NCBI GenBank assembly: GCA_036677425.1
Contig: JARFVT010000013.1
Coordinates: forward strand, 1,054,001 to 1,118,000
Direction of reading: 5' to 3'
Length of the DNA: 64,000 nt
From: JARFVT01 sp036677425
GTDB lineage: Bacteria; Pseudomonadota; Alphaproteobacteria; UBA8366; Aestuariispiraceae
The notes below the pieces were generated by a model, which searched no databases, was not told the origin of the DNA, and saw only the letters and a program-made list of their open reading frames with translations. Position 1 is the first letter of the stretch. Every line of letters starts with the position of its first letter. This document shows positions 47,643-56,661 of the stretch, one piece after another. The position numbers and the translations under genes are program-made.

Positions 47643-48721
47643 TTTTTTATATTACCATTTAATGCAAATGTAATATTTGCCATTATCGATATGGCGATTT
47701 CCGCAGGTGCTTTTGCCCCTATATCCATACCTATTGGCGCATCAATTTTATTTATTTCTTGTTTGTTAAAACCAGATTTATCCAACCTTTTTATACGCTT
47801 AGCATGAGTTCTCTTACTACCTAATGCACCGATATAAAATGCCTTTGATTTAATAGCATATTCTAATGCAGGGTCATCGAATTTTTTATCATGACTTAAG
47901 GTAATTATTGCCATTTTATTAGTAATATCAAGCTTATCCATAATATCTTCAGGCCATTCTTGAATAATTTTAATATTTGGAAAACGTTCAGCAGTTGCCC
48001 ATGAACTACGCGGGTCTATGATTATTACCTTAAAGCCAGATATTAAGGCCATCGAAGATAATGCTTGGGCAATATGTACCGCACCAATAATAACCATGCA
48101 TTTTATTGGGCTGATTATTTTAATGAAATAATGTTTATTTGCTAATTTTAAGTTAACGCTTTGGTTTAACTTTAAGGCATTTTTAGCTGCTATAATAAGT
48201 TCTTGTGATTCTTTATCATTAGTTATTATTTCTTCGCCAGCGATATAATCAATTTTACTTTTATCATTATTGCTATTTTTATAGGCTGCTTTTTCACCAT
48301 TTGTAATATTGGTTATTATTGCAATTGATATTTTATCAATTTTTGATTTTATTATATTATTGATATTTGCAGCTTTATCATCAAATTTTTCAATTAAAAT
48401 TTCTATTTCACCACCGCAGGTAAGGCCAATCTGCCACGCGTTTTCGTTGCTAATATCATATTTTATTAACTTTGGTTTGATAAATTTTGGCTTATCATGA
48501 TTAATTATATCTTTTGCCGCCATAATAACATCAGATTCAATACAGCCACCAGAAATAGAACCAAAAAACTGACCATTTTCATTGACAATCAATTGGCTGC
48601 CAACAGGTCTTGGCGATGAACCCCATGTATTTATAACCGTTGCAATCGCCGTTTTAATGCCTTTATCATGCCATTTTTTAGCATTTATAAAAATATCATT
48701 ATTTATTGATATATTATTCAT
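47636..48721 (-). CDS. xdhC: XdhC/CoxI family molybdenum enzyme maturation factor
   Basis: A 361-residue protein that sulfurates or delivers molybdenum cofactor. The N-terminal XdhC/CoxI domain has VINTWGSSPRPVGSQLIVNE, GSISGGCIESDVIM and the Cys of GLTCGGEIEILIE. The C-terminal Rossmann-like domain has VIIGAVHIAQALSSMALISG, IIIDPRSSWATAERFPN, YIGALGSKRTHAKRIKRL and PIGMDIGAKAPAEIAISIMA. The middle linker is Asn/Lys-rich. No molybdenum hydroxylase genes are nearby. Confidence 0.9.
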   Translation of the reverse strand: MNNISINNDIFINAKKWHDKGIKTAIATVINTWGSSPRPVGSQLIVNENGQFFGSISGGCIESDVIMAAKDIINHDKPKFIKPKLIKYDISNENAWQIGLTCGGEIEILIEKFDDKAANINNIIKSKIDKISIAIITNITNGEKAAYKNSNNDKSKIDYIAGEEIITNDKESQELIIAAKNALKLNQSVNLKLANKHYFIKIISPIKCMVIIGAVHIAQALSSMALISGFKVIIIDPRSSWATAERFPNIKIIQEWPEDIMDKLDITNKMAIITLSHDKKFDDPALEYAIKSKAFYIGALGSKRTHAKRIKRLDKSGFNKQEINKIDAPIGMDIGAKAPAEIAISIMANITFALNGNIKKW

Positions 48722-48827
48722 CTATATTATCTTTTACTTTTACATTAATCATGGTATTTATTGCTGATATATTAATAAAAATCAAGTTAAGTAAAAAGAT
48801 TATAAAATTTAAAATATGGAGCATTAA

Positions 48828-49364
48828 ATGCCATCAACGGCTGTATTATCAACGATTGATATTGCAATTTGGTTTAGTGAAAAAGCCAGACAGGAAGATG
48901 ATTATTTACAGCCACAAAAATTGCAACGTTTATTATATTTGGCACAAGGAACATTTGCAGGGTTGAATTTTGGTCGAAAGCTTATGCCAGCAATATTCAT
49001 TGTCGATGAAACGGGGCCGATTGAGCCAAATATTTATCGCTTATTTGAAAATGGCCCCCCTAAAATAAAACCACATAAAATCCCTCCAGAAATTGAAAAT
49101 TTTCTCTATGGTATATGGCGGCGATATGGCCACCATCCAACAGAATATATTAACCAACAAATTCAACATCATAATATTTATATTAATGCCATAAAAAAAG
49201 GAATTAACGAGGAAATATATTTTAAAGATATAGTTAGTTTTTTTACGGGGCAAGATAAAGCAGCTAAAAATAAAAAAATGATGATAAAAACAAAAGATGG
49301 TCGTAATCTTGCCAGATGGATACCAACGGCACAGGCAACGGCAAAGCCATCAAATAATGGGTAA
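48828..49364 (+). CDS. Panacea (DUF4065-like) domain protein
   Basis: A 178-residue protein whose first two thirds read like the Panacea/DUF4065 fold: IDIAIWFSEKARQEDDYLQP and KLQRLLYLAQGTFAGLN near the N terminus, then a DETGPIEPNIYRLF segment. The fold occurs in SocA of Caulobacter and in many antitoxins. No toxin-like partner gene is next to it; the gene stands alone between xdhC (divergent) and nhaD. The C-terminal part is Lys-rich. A tggag ribosome-binding site precedes the ATG. Function as an antitoxin is not shown. Confidence 0.6.
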   Translation: MPSTAVLSTIDIAIWFSEKARQEDDYLQPQKLQRLLYLAQGTFAGLNFGRKLMPAIFIVDETGPIEPNIYRLFENGPPKIKPHKIPPEIENFLYGIWRRYGHHPTEYINQQIQHHNIYINAIKKGINEEIYFKDIVSFFTGQDKAAKNKKMMIKTKDGRNLARWIPTAQATAKPSNNG

Positions 49365-49499
49365 AATTTTAAATTAATATAATAATATTTCAAACTTTTT
49401 TAAAAAATATTCATGTGTGGTTGACCTAAGTCCATATGGTCTTTATTCCCTATAATATATAAACTATAAAAACAATGAAATATAAACAGGGAATAATAT

Positions 49500-50936
49500 A
49501 TGCGCCATTCATTTAAATTTATTATAATATCTTTAACGGTTTTATTATCAAATATGGCAAATTTATACGCTTCGACTTCTGGTGTACCGCATCTTAATGG
49601 CGCCGAATTAAGCCTTTTATGGGTTGCACCTTTTGCCTGTATGTTATTATCGATTGCAATTTTTCCATTAGTTGCTGAAAAATTTTGGCATCATAATTTT
49701 GGTAAAATATCATTAATGTGGGCATTGTCATTTATACTTCCCTTTATATTTATATATGGCGGTGCATTGGCATTATTTGAGATATTGCATGTATTGTTGC
49801 TTGAATATATACCTTTTATAATTTTGTTATTCGCATTATTCACCGTTGCAGGCGGGGTTAGAATACGCGGCAAGCTTAAAGGCACACCGCTTGTTAATTT
49901 AGGTATTTTATTATTTGGTACAATCATCGCTAGCTGGATGGGTACAACTGGTGCGGCGATGTTATTAATTCGTCCGTTAATCAAGGCTAATGAATGGCGA
50001 ACACATCGTGTGCATATTATTGTTTTCTTTATTTTCTTGGTGGCAAATATTGGTGGTGCGCTAACTCCGCTTGGAGATCCACCATTATTTCTTGGTTTTT
50101 TAAAGGGGGTTAGCTTCTTTTGGCCAACCGAACATTTATTATTACCAATGATATTCGTATCAGTAATATTATTAACCGTATTTTTTCTATTAGATAGCTA
50201 TTATTATCACAAAGAAGGTGAATTGCCAGATTTTGACGACCTTAATAAAGATGAGCCAGACGGTATAAAAATCGAAGGCATATTTAATATATTATTAATT
50301 GGTGGCGTTGTCGCCGCCGTATTGCTTAGCGGCATGTGGTCGCCAGATGTTAGTTTTGATATTTTCTATGTCAAAGTTGAATTGCAAAATATTGCTCGTG
50401 ATGTATTATTATTGATGATCGCTTGGTTGTCGTGGAAATTTACTGATATTCACAGCCGTATGGCCAATGGTTTTTCATGGTTTCCCATTATGGAAGTTGC
50501 CAAAATTTTTGCAGGAATTTTCTTAACCATCATTCCTGCAATCGCAATTTTAAAAGCAGGTATGGAGGGCGAATTAAGCGTGATCATTAGCGCGGTTAGC
50601 GATGAAAATGGCGACCCAATTAACATGATGTATTTTTGGGCGACGGGTATTTTATCAAGCTTCCTTGATAATGCGCCAACATATCTTGTGTTTTTTGAAA
50701 CTGCGGGTGGCGATGCTGTCAATCTTATGGGTAAATCCGCCATGACATTATTGGCTATATCCATGGGCGCGGTATTTATGGGGGCAAATACCTATATTGG
50801 TAATGCGCCTAATTTCATGGTGCGTTCCATCGCCGAAGAACGCGGCATAAAAATGCCTAGCTTCTTTGGTTATATGGTCTATTCTATTATAATATTGATG
50901 CCGTTATTTGCATTAACAAGCTATGTTTTTTTCTAG
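49500..50936 (+). CDS. NhaD-like sodium:proton antiporter (ion transporter superfamily)
   Basis: An inner-membrane transporter of 478 residues with an N-terminal signal-like segment and about 12 hydrophobic segments. Family blocks are NIGGALTPLGDPPLFLGFLK, GTTGAAMLLIRPLIKANEWR, LSSFLDNAPTYLVFFE and MGANTYIGNAPNFMVRSIAE, which match NhaD/ArsB-type Na+/H+ antiporters. A cagggaa ribosome-binding site lies just before the ATG. Substrate preference among Na+ and organic anions is inferred. Confidence 0.8.
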   Translation: MRHSFKFIIISLTVLLSNMANLYASTSGVPHLNGAELSLLWVAPFACMLLSIAIFPLVAEKFWHHNFGKISLMWALSFILPFIFIYGGALALFEILHVLLLEYIPFIILLFALFTVAGGVRIRGKLKGTPLVNLGILLFGTIIASWMGTTGAAMLLIRPLIKANEWRTHRVHIIVFFIFLVANIGGALTPLGDPPLFLGFLKGVSFFWPTEHLLLPMIFVSVILLTVFFLLDSYYYHKEGELPDFDDLNKDEPDGIKIEGIFNILLIGGVVAAVLLSGMWSPDVSFDIFYVKVELQNIARDVLLLMIAWLSWKFTDIHSRMANGFSWFPIMEVAKIFAGIFLTIIPAIAILKAGMEGELSVIISAVSDENGDPINMMYFWATGILSSFLDNAPTYLVFFETAGGDAVNLMGKSAMTLLAISMGAVFMGANTYIGNAPNFMVRSIAEERGIKMPSFFGYMVYSIIILMPLFALTSYVFF

Positions 50937-50972
50937 TGAATAATTGATAGGATATTTTTAGAAAGCTTTTTT

Positions 50973-52796
50973 ATGCGACCTCTTGCAACAAATAACAGCG
51001 ACAACAATAACAATGGTAAAAAATACCAACAGTTAAAAACACTAAAGACATTATTACCATTTTTATGGCCTAAAAAAAGGCTGGATTTAAAAACTCGTGT
51101 TGTGTTTGCATTAATTGCCCTTGGTTTGGCAAAGCTTGCAAATATTTATGTGCCGATATTATATAAAGATGCAGTCGATACGTTAAGCAGCCCAAAAGAT
51201 GTGGCAATTTTAACGATACCGATTGCTTTACTTGTGGCTTATGGCCTAACAAGATTATTAACCGTAATATTTCAAGAAATACGCGAGGCATTATTTGCCA
51301 AGGTTGCACAAAATGCCATTCGCACCGTTGCACTTCATACCTTTAAACATTTACATAAATTATCATTAAAATATCATCTTGAACGCCAAACAGGCGGCTT
51401 AAGCAGGATTGTTGAACGCGGTATAAAAGGCATTGAATTTTTACTAAATTTCACTTTATTTAATATATTACCAACATTATTAGAGATTTTTTTAGTCTGC
51501 ATAGTGTTATGGTATATGTATGATATTTGGTTTGCATTGGTTACTTTTTCAACCATTGGTTTATATATTGCTTTCACATTATTTGTTACCGAATGGCGGT
51601 TAAAATACCGCCGTCAAATGAATGATAAAGATGCCGAAGCCAATATTAAGGCGGTTGATAGCTTGCTTAATTTTGAAACGGTCAAATATTTTGGTAATGA
51701 AGATCACGAGGCAAAACGTTACGATAATGCCATGCGTGGTTATGAAGCTGCCGCTGTTAAATCTATTACCAGTCTTTCAGCGGTAAATATTGGCCAGGGC
51801 GGTATAATTGCCGCTGGTCTTGTTATATTAATGATTATGGCGGCAAATGGTGTCGCCGATGGCAGCATGACAATTGGTGATTTCGTTTTGGTCAATAGTT
51901 ATATATTCCAGTTATATTTACCATTAAATTTCCTTGGTTTTGTCTATCGGCAAATTCGACAATCATTAACCGATATGGAAGATATGTTCGAATTACTAGA
52001 TGTGGAACAAGATGTATCGGACGTTAAAGATGCGCCTGATGTTAAAATAACTAATGGTGTGATTAAATTTGAAAATATATCATTTTCATATGATAAACGC
52101 CGCAGTATTTTAAAAGATCTAAGCTTTTGCGTTGAAAGCGGTAAAAGCCTTGCCATAGTTGGCGCAAGTGGTGCGGGTAAATCAACTATCAGTCGCCTGT
52201 TATTTAGATTTTATGATGTCAATGCTGGTAAAATAACTTTGGATGGGCAAGATATTCGCCAAATAAGCCAAAAAAGCCTGCGGGCAGCCATTGGTATTGT
52301 ACCGCAAGATACGGTATTATTTAATGATACCATATATTATAATATTGCCTATGGTAATCCTGCAGCAAGCGATGACGAAATATATAAGGCCGCAAAATTG
52401 GCAAAAATTCATGATTTTATTAATGAATTACCCGATGGTTATCAATCGATGGTCGGTGAACGTGGTTTAAAATTATCGGGTGGTGAGAAACAACGGGTGG
52501 CAATCGCGCGGACAATCCTTAAAAACCCTGAAATATTATTATTTGACGAGGCAACATCAGCTTTAGATACCGCCACAGAGAGAGAAATTCAAACCAGCCT
52601 ACGAGAAGTCAGCAAAGGCCGCACCACATTAATCATCGCCCACAGGCTTTCAACCATTGTTGATGTTGATCAAATTATCGTGCTGGATAAGGGCATGATA
52701 ATTGAAAAAGGCCGCCATCAAGATTTAATTAAGAAATCTGGTATTTACGCGCAAATGTGGATGAAACAACAAAATATAAGCAATGATACCATTTAA
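50973..52796 (+). CDS. Atm1-type ABC exporter (fused membrane and ATPase domains)
   Basis: A half-size exporter of 607 residues. Six membrane segments lie in residues 40-330, with the Atm1/HMT1-type region LSLKYHLERQTGGLSRIVER and NFETVKYFGNEDHEAKRYDN. The ATPase part has GASGAGKSTISRLLFRFYD, LSGGEKQRVAIARTILKNPE, ILLFDEATSALD and IAHRLSTI. Relatives export glutathione-linked sulfur or metal compounds. The stop overlaps the alternative start of the DUF192 gene. Confidence 0.92.
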   Translation: MRPLATNNSDNNNNGKKYQQLKTLKTLLPFLWPKKRLDLKTRVVFALIALGLAKLANIYVPILYKDAVDTLSSPKDVAILTIPIALLVAYGLTRLLTVIFQEIREALFAKVAQNAIRTVALHTFKHLHKLSLKYHLERQTGGLSRIVERGIKGIEFLLNFTLFNILPTLLEIFLVCIVLWYMYDIWFALVTFSTIGLYIAFTLFVTEWRLKYRRQMNDKDAEANIKAVDSLLNFETVKYFGNEDHEAKRYDNAMRGYEAAAVKSITSLSAVNIGQGGIIAAGLVILMIMAANGVADGSMTIGDFVLVNSYIFQLYLPLNFLGFVYRQIRQSLTDMEDMFELLDVEQDVSDVKDAPDVKITNGVIKFENISFSYDKRRSILKDLSFCVESGKSLAIVGASGAGKSTISRLLFRFYDVNAGKITLDGQDIRQISQKSLRAAIGIVPQDTVLFNDTIYYNIAYGNPAASDDEIYKAAKLAKIHDFINELPDGYQSMVGERGLKLSGGEKQRVAIARTILKNPEILLFDEATSALDTATEREIQTSLREVSKGRTTLIIAHRLSTIVDVDQIIVLDKGMIIEKGRHQDLIKKSGIYAQMWMKQQNISNDTI

Positions 52797-52797
52797 A

Positions 52798-53262
52798 ATG
52801 AGATATTTTATATCCAAAATATTCTTGATTGCAATTTGTTTAAATATTGCAATATTTTCTCATGTTAATGCGGGGGCAAAGCTTGAAAAATCGATAATAA
52901 CTATAACTACTGCTGTTAAAAGTTATGATTTTTTGGTGGAGCTTGCCATTAGCAGCAAAGAAAAATCAATTGGCTTGATGTATCGCCAATCTATGGCGGT
53001 GGATAGCGGCATGTTATTTAAATATAACCCGTTACAAATTGCCAATATATGGATGAAAAACACCTATATTCCGCTTGATATAATATTCATTAGCCATGAT
53101 GGAGTGATTGAAAATATTATCGAACGCACCACACCGCATAGCCTTGATGTCATATCATCTACGGCAAAAATCCGCGCCGTATTGGAATTAAATGCGGGTA
53201 TTGTGGCAAAATTTAATATCAAGGCGGGCGATATAATCACCCATGATATATTTGATAATTAA
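52798..53262 (+). CDS. DUF192 family secreted protein
   Basis: About 154 residues with a signal peptide (MRYFISKIFLIAICLNIAIF, cleaved near HVNA). The DUF192 core follows: EKSIGLMYRQSMAVDSGMLF, IWMKNTYIPLDIIFISHDG and LELNAGIVAKFNIKAGD. The function of DUF192 is unknown. I use the ATG at 52798, one base after the exporter stop; the ATG at 52783 overlaps that gene and adds five residues. Confidence 0.85.
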   Translation: MRYFISKIFLIAICLNIAIFSHVNAGAKLEKSIITITTAVKSYDFLVELAISSKEKSIGLMYRQSMAVDSGMLFKYNPLQIANIWMKNTYIPLDIIFISHDGVIENIIERTTPHSLDVISSTAKIRAVLELNAGIVAKFNIKAGDIITHDIFDN

Positions 53263-53290
53263 AAACTATTATAGTTAAAAACTATTATAG
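53259..53290. repeat. Two tandem copies of a 16-bp unit at the convergent gene ends
   Basis: ttaaaaactattatag occurs twice in direct succession, spanning the DUF192 stop and the lipB stop. Either copy supplies a stop for lipB, so the duplication is neutral in coding terms. Confidence 0.85.
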
Positions 53291-53961
53291 TTAAAGATTT
53301 TTTCAAATTCGGCCTTTAAAATAATATCGACCTCTTGCATAGTTATCGATATACCCATATCAGCCAATGATGTTACGCCAAATTTATCATTTTCAATCCC
53401 GCAAGGCACGATACCGTTAAAATGTTCCAATATTGGGTTAACATTAATGGCGATACCGTGAAAAGCCACCCATTTGCGTAACCTTACACCAATGGCGGCA
53501 ATTTTATCTTCAAATCCATTGCCGCGATCAACCCATATGCCGACACGACCATCGCGTCTTTGACCGTTTATTTCTATATTTGTTTGGCTGTTGATTATCG
53601 CTAGACTATTAATTATCCCCAAGCTATTGATTATCCACTGCTCTAAATCATGCACATATTTACGTATATCGGGGGTTCGGGCTTTTAAATCCAACATAAC
53701 ATAGCATATGCGCTGCCCCGGGCCGTGATATGTATATTGCCCACCACGCCCCGTTTCAAATACGGGAAAGCGTTCGGGGGTTAATAAATCAGCAGGTTTA
53801 GCACTTGTACCACCAGTATAAAGGGCAGGGTGCTGTAACAACCAAACGCATTCTGGCGCGTTACCATTTCTGATATCTGCGACACGATTTTCCATAAAAT
53901 CGAGGGCAAAATCATATTCAACAAGACCGTTTGCAACTTTCCATTCAATATTTTCATTCAT
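53275..53961 (-). CDS. lipB: Lipoyl(octanoyl) transferase
   Basis: Moves octanoyl groups from acyl carrier protein to lipoyl domains. About 228 residues from MNENIEWKVANGLVEYDFAL at 53961; the frame runs to 54003, but this start fits the family. CVWLLQHPALYTGGTSAKP, GRGGQYTYHGPGQRICYVML, the Lys of DKIAAIGVRLRKWVAFHGIA and the Cys of FNGIVPCGI (catalytic pair) are all present. An extra stretch near residue 110 repeats an (L)xIINS motif three times, encoded by an imperfect 18-bp repeat. Confidence 0.93.
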   Translation of the reverse strand: MNENIEWKVANGLVEYDFALDFMENRVADIRNGNAPECVWLLQHPALYTGGTSAKPADLLTPERFPVFETGRGGQYTYHGPGQRICYVMLDLKARTPDIRKYVHDLEQWIINSLGIINSLAIINSQTNIEINGQRRDGRVGIWVDRGNGFEDKIAAIGVRLRKWVAFHGIAINVNPILEHFNGIVPCGIENDKFGVTSLADMGISITMQEVDIILKAEFEKIFNYNSF

Positions 53962-54052
53962 ATGTATTTTATATCTTATCAGGGCTTGATTGCCCATAGC
54001 CATTCTGCTAATTCAATAATATTGATGAATAATCAATCTACCAAATAAAGAT

Positions 54053-54140
54053 GCGGTCGTGGCGGAATTGGTAGACGCGCAGCGTTGAGGTCGCTGTGGG
54101 TTAATAGCCCGTGGAAGTTCGAGTCTTCTCGACCGCACCA
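54053..54140 (+). tRNA. tRNA-Leu (anticodon GAG)
   Basis: Begins gcggtcgtggcggaattgg and ends gaccgcacca with an encoded CCA. The acceptor stem gcggtcg pairs with cgaccgc. The anticodon arm is cagcg-ttgaggt-cgctg with GAG at 54087-54089. A long variable arm follows, as expected for a class II leucine tRNA. It borders the accessory region that runs to tRNA-Glu. Confidence 0.97.
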
Positions 54141-54397
54141 TTCCCACTTTACAGTTTTATGTGTTTTTCTTAAAAATAGACAATATATAGCAAAAAAATC
54201 TGGGTTTATTAAATTTTAATGCCTAAATTATTATATTTACTTAAAGCCATTAATTTCAATAAGCTTTCCTACATAAATTAGGTGATGCAGGATAGGATGA
54301 AAAACCTCTTGGCATTTAAACAAAAAGTTGCTTATATATGAATATATAATCGGAACTAAACCGTAATAAAATTATTATAAATTATGAGAGATACCAT

Positions 54398-55045
54398 ATG
54401 ACTTTTACTAAGGAAGATCGAATTCTTTATGATATATTAAAAAAAGCTTCAAAAGAAGAGCTTTTAAGTCTATCTCAGTTCATAGGAAAACAAAAATTTA
54501 GTGATATTTCTGAAACATGTACCGACCCTTATGAAATAGCTAAAAGTATACAGCTTATGGGGGGCACCACAGCAATGAATAAAATACGTGGACACGGTGT
54601 GCGCTACAGAGAGCTAGCATTGGATGCCGCAAATAAAATGGGGGCAAAACCAAATAAAAATGATGATATTTTCGATATTGAATGGGCGCTTATGGAAACA
54701 TTAACTGATGATTTAGAAGAGAAACTAGGTAAAGATAATAGAGAGAAATATATCGAAAACGTCATTGCTAATAGTTCTACTAAAAGCGTAACCATTCGCG
54801 ATGGCATCGTTCGCGATAGGGCATTTAATATCCTAAAAAAAGAAGGAGGCAGTATTCATGCTGTATCGTCCCTTGCAAAGGATGCATTCAAAAACATTCC
54901 TGAAAGATTAGGTAGTGATGCCTTGATTGGAGTGCCATATTCAATGACCATTCTTTGTGTTGCAATTATTGGTGCAATTAGGGCAAGGCAAATTAAAGAA
55001 ACAGTCATTGATGAATTAAATGAGGGGATAAAAATTGCCTACTGA
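54398..55045 (+). CDS. YaaW/UPF0174-like protein
   Basis: A 215-residue protein. The N-terminal 30 residues (KEDRILYDILKKASKEELLS) resemble the DUF3944 leader, and GGTTAMNKIRGHGVRYRELA near residues 55-74 matches the most conserved block of UPF0174, to which E. coli YaaW belongs. A predicted hydrophobic segment (about 178-193, IGVPYSMTILCVAIIGAI) lies near the C terminus, so it may associate with membranes. The biochemical role of the family is unknown. Its stop overlaps the start of the next gene by 11 bases. Confidence 0.65.
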   Translation: MTFTKEDRILYDILKKASKEELLSLSQFIGKQKFSDISETCTDPYEIAKSIQLMGGTTAMNKIRGHGVRYRELALDAANKMGAKPNKNDDIFDIEWALMETLTDDLEEKLGKDNREKYIENVIANSSTKSVTIRDGIVRDRAFNILKKEGGSIHAVSSLAKDAFKNIPERLGSDALIGVPYSMTILCVAIIGAIRARQIKETVIDELNEGIKIAY

Positions 55046-55943
55046 AAGTTTATTGAGAAGCGCGCCGTCGTCAGATTTTATAAAAGAATGTATTGCCAAT
55101 GGCAAGATGACGGTATGGGGCGGTACTGTCAGATGGCCAAAGGGACAATCCAATGGAGGACAAATTGTAGCGCATCTTAAAATACCAGAAAATATTGAAC
55201 AGGCAACTAATTTGCTTCAGAATATGGCGGAAATGCAGTCTCTACAATATGCTACGATGGCCTTACAAGGAATGAATTTGGCGGTCTCTGCTGTTGGTTT
55301 TGCAATAGTAATAAGTAAGCTTAATAATATTAGTAAGCAGTTAGAACGGATGGATTATAAATTAGATACGCTGCAATTAACAGCAGATAGAATTGAACGT
55401 TATCAGGAGCTTATACAATATACACGATATTCAGCGAATTTAGAAAGTCTAGAGTCAAGTTTAAGAACTCGACGGTCTCATATGCTTGATACAGCCATTA
55501 TAAATTTAAGAGAAAGCCAGTATTTATTTCAAGAAATTTGTGAAATGAAATTGCCTAATATGAAAGGACTTTATCAAGAATCTGAATATTTTGACGTTTA
55601 TTTTCAAGGTGCCGTTGGATCTGCAATGTGCATAGCAAACGCACATGCCCAGCTTGACCAAATACCAGAAGCCATTAAAATAGTTACAGATATTAGTGAA
55701 TGGCAAATTTCTGTTAAAGAAAAAATTTGTTTCCCATTAGAGGTTAGGTCTAATTCAGTTTGGTTAACAAGACTTTCGAACCAAGAAAAATCCAATGCTA
55801 AAAATTTAATTCAAACACAGCGCTATATCCCAGAGGGATTATCATACACAAATAATATATATCAACTCTGCGATAAGAAAGGTATTTCTATTTCAAATTT
55901 AATGTCTGAAAATAAAAATGATATCATTTTTATTGGTCAATAA
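55035..55943 (+). CDS. Unrecognised coiled-coil protein coupled to the YaaW-like gene
   Basis: I do not recognise this 302-residue protein. It starts at a TTG (MPTESLLRSAPSSDFIKECI) that is 7 bases downstream of a strong gagggg ribosome-binding site inside the previous gene, so translation is coupled. A hydrophobic stretch at about 81-95 (NLAVSAVGFAIVISK) is followed by a heptad-like helix (about 96-128) with SKLNNISKQLERMDYKLDTL. The remainder looks mostly helical and has no known catalytic motif. The next ATG (55107) would discard the well-placed start. The pair could be a membrane-associated two-component module. Confidence 0.7.
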   Translation: MPTESLLRSAPSSDFIKECIANGKMTVWGGTVRWPKGQSNGGQIVAHLKIPENIEQATNLLQNMAEMQSLQYATMALQGMNLAVSAVGFAIVISKLNNISKQLERMDYKLDTLQLTADRIERYQELIQYTRYSANLESLESSLRTRRSHMLDTAIINLRESQYLFQEICEMKLPNMKGLYQESEYFDVYFQGAVGSAMCIANAHAQLDQIPEAIKIVTDISEWQISVKEKICFPLEVRSNSVWLTRLSNQEKSNAKNLIQTQRYIPEGLSYTNNIYQLCDKKGISISNLMSENKNDIIFIGQ

Positions 55944-56109
55944 TTTTTAAATTTATTAAATTAAAATATTATTTTCCCTATTCTATCAAAATATCAACAA
56001 TAAAATTTACAACTTATATTAGACGTTAAATAAATCTTAAAATCAATCTAAGTAAGAAATAACCATCTGATTTTTAAATCATTAAGCAGGTTAAATATTT
56101 AATTAGATA

Positions 56110-56655
56110 ATATTACATATTACGAATATTATTTAAAAAGTCATCTACTATTGTTTGTAATTCATCAGAGTGGTTTGATAAATCATTAGCATTATTTTGC
56201 ATTTCCAAAGATGAGGATGCAACAATTTCTACAAGGGATTTTACATTCGTTTCAAAATTATAAGCAAGCTGTTTATTTTGATCTTTACGCGGTGTTAAAT
56301 CCGTAGCAAATTTTACAAAATTAAATGGTTTAGTATTCATATCAAAGATTGGGTTATATGAAGCTTCAATTTGGAATTAACCGCGTGCTAATTTTTCCAA
56401 AATTATTTATATTCTTGACTAGCTGCATATTCATATTCTGCGAACATGCTGTGATATTTTCCTTTAACTTTATCAAGATTATAACCCATAACATCTAAGA
56501 AGTTTTTATTTGCAGTTAGAATAGTACCATCTAGTTTAAATTCAATAACAGCCTAACATTTATCAAGAGCAGTTAAAATATTACAAACTTCTTTTGAACT
56601 CTTGCGCTTACCATATTGCCCTATTCCCAATATAGTTGATATAAACACTTAATTT
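56110..56655 (-). pseudogene. Decayed PAS-domain chemoreceptor-like protein
   Basis: The minus strand keeps a PAS-containing sequence: AVIEFKLDGTILTANKNFLD, VMGYNLDKVKGKYHSMFAEY, then EASYNPIFDMNTKPFNFVKF and ATDLTPRKDQ, then a short chemoreceptor-like helix (LVEIVASSSLEMQNNANDLS). TAG and TAA codons interrupt the first part (after LDKC and after SQEYK), a frameshift lies near FWKN, and about 17 codons between the two PAS halves are missing. The C-terminal signalling domain is cut short. It is a multiply damaged relative of soluble PAS methyl-accepting proteins. Confidence 0.75.
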
Positions 56656-56661
56656 CCCCTA

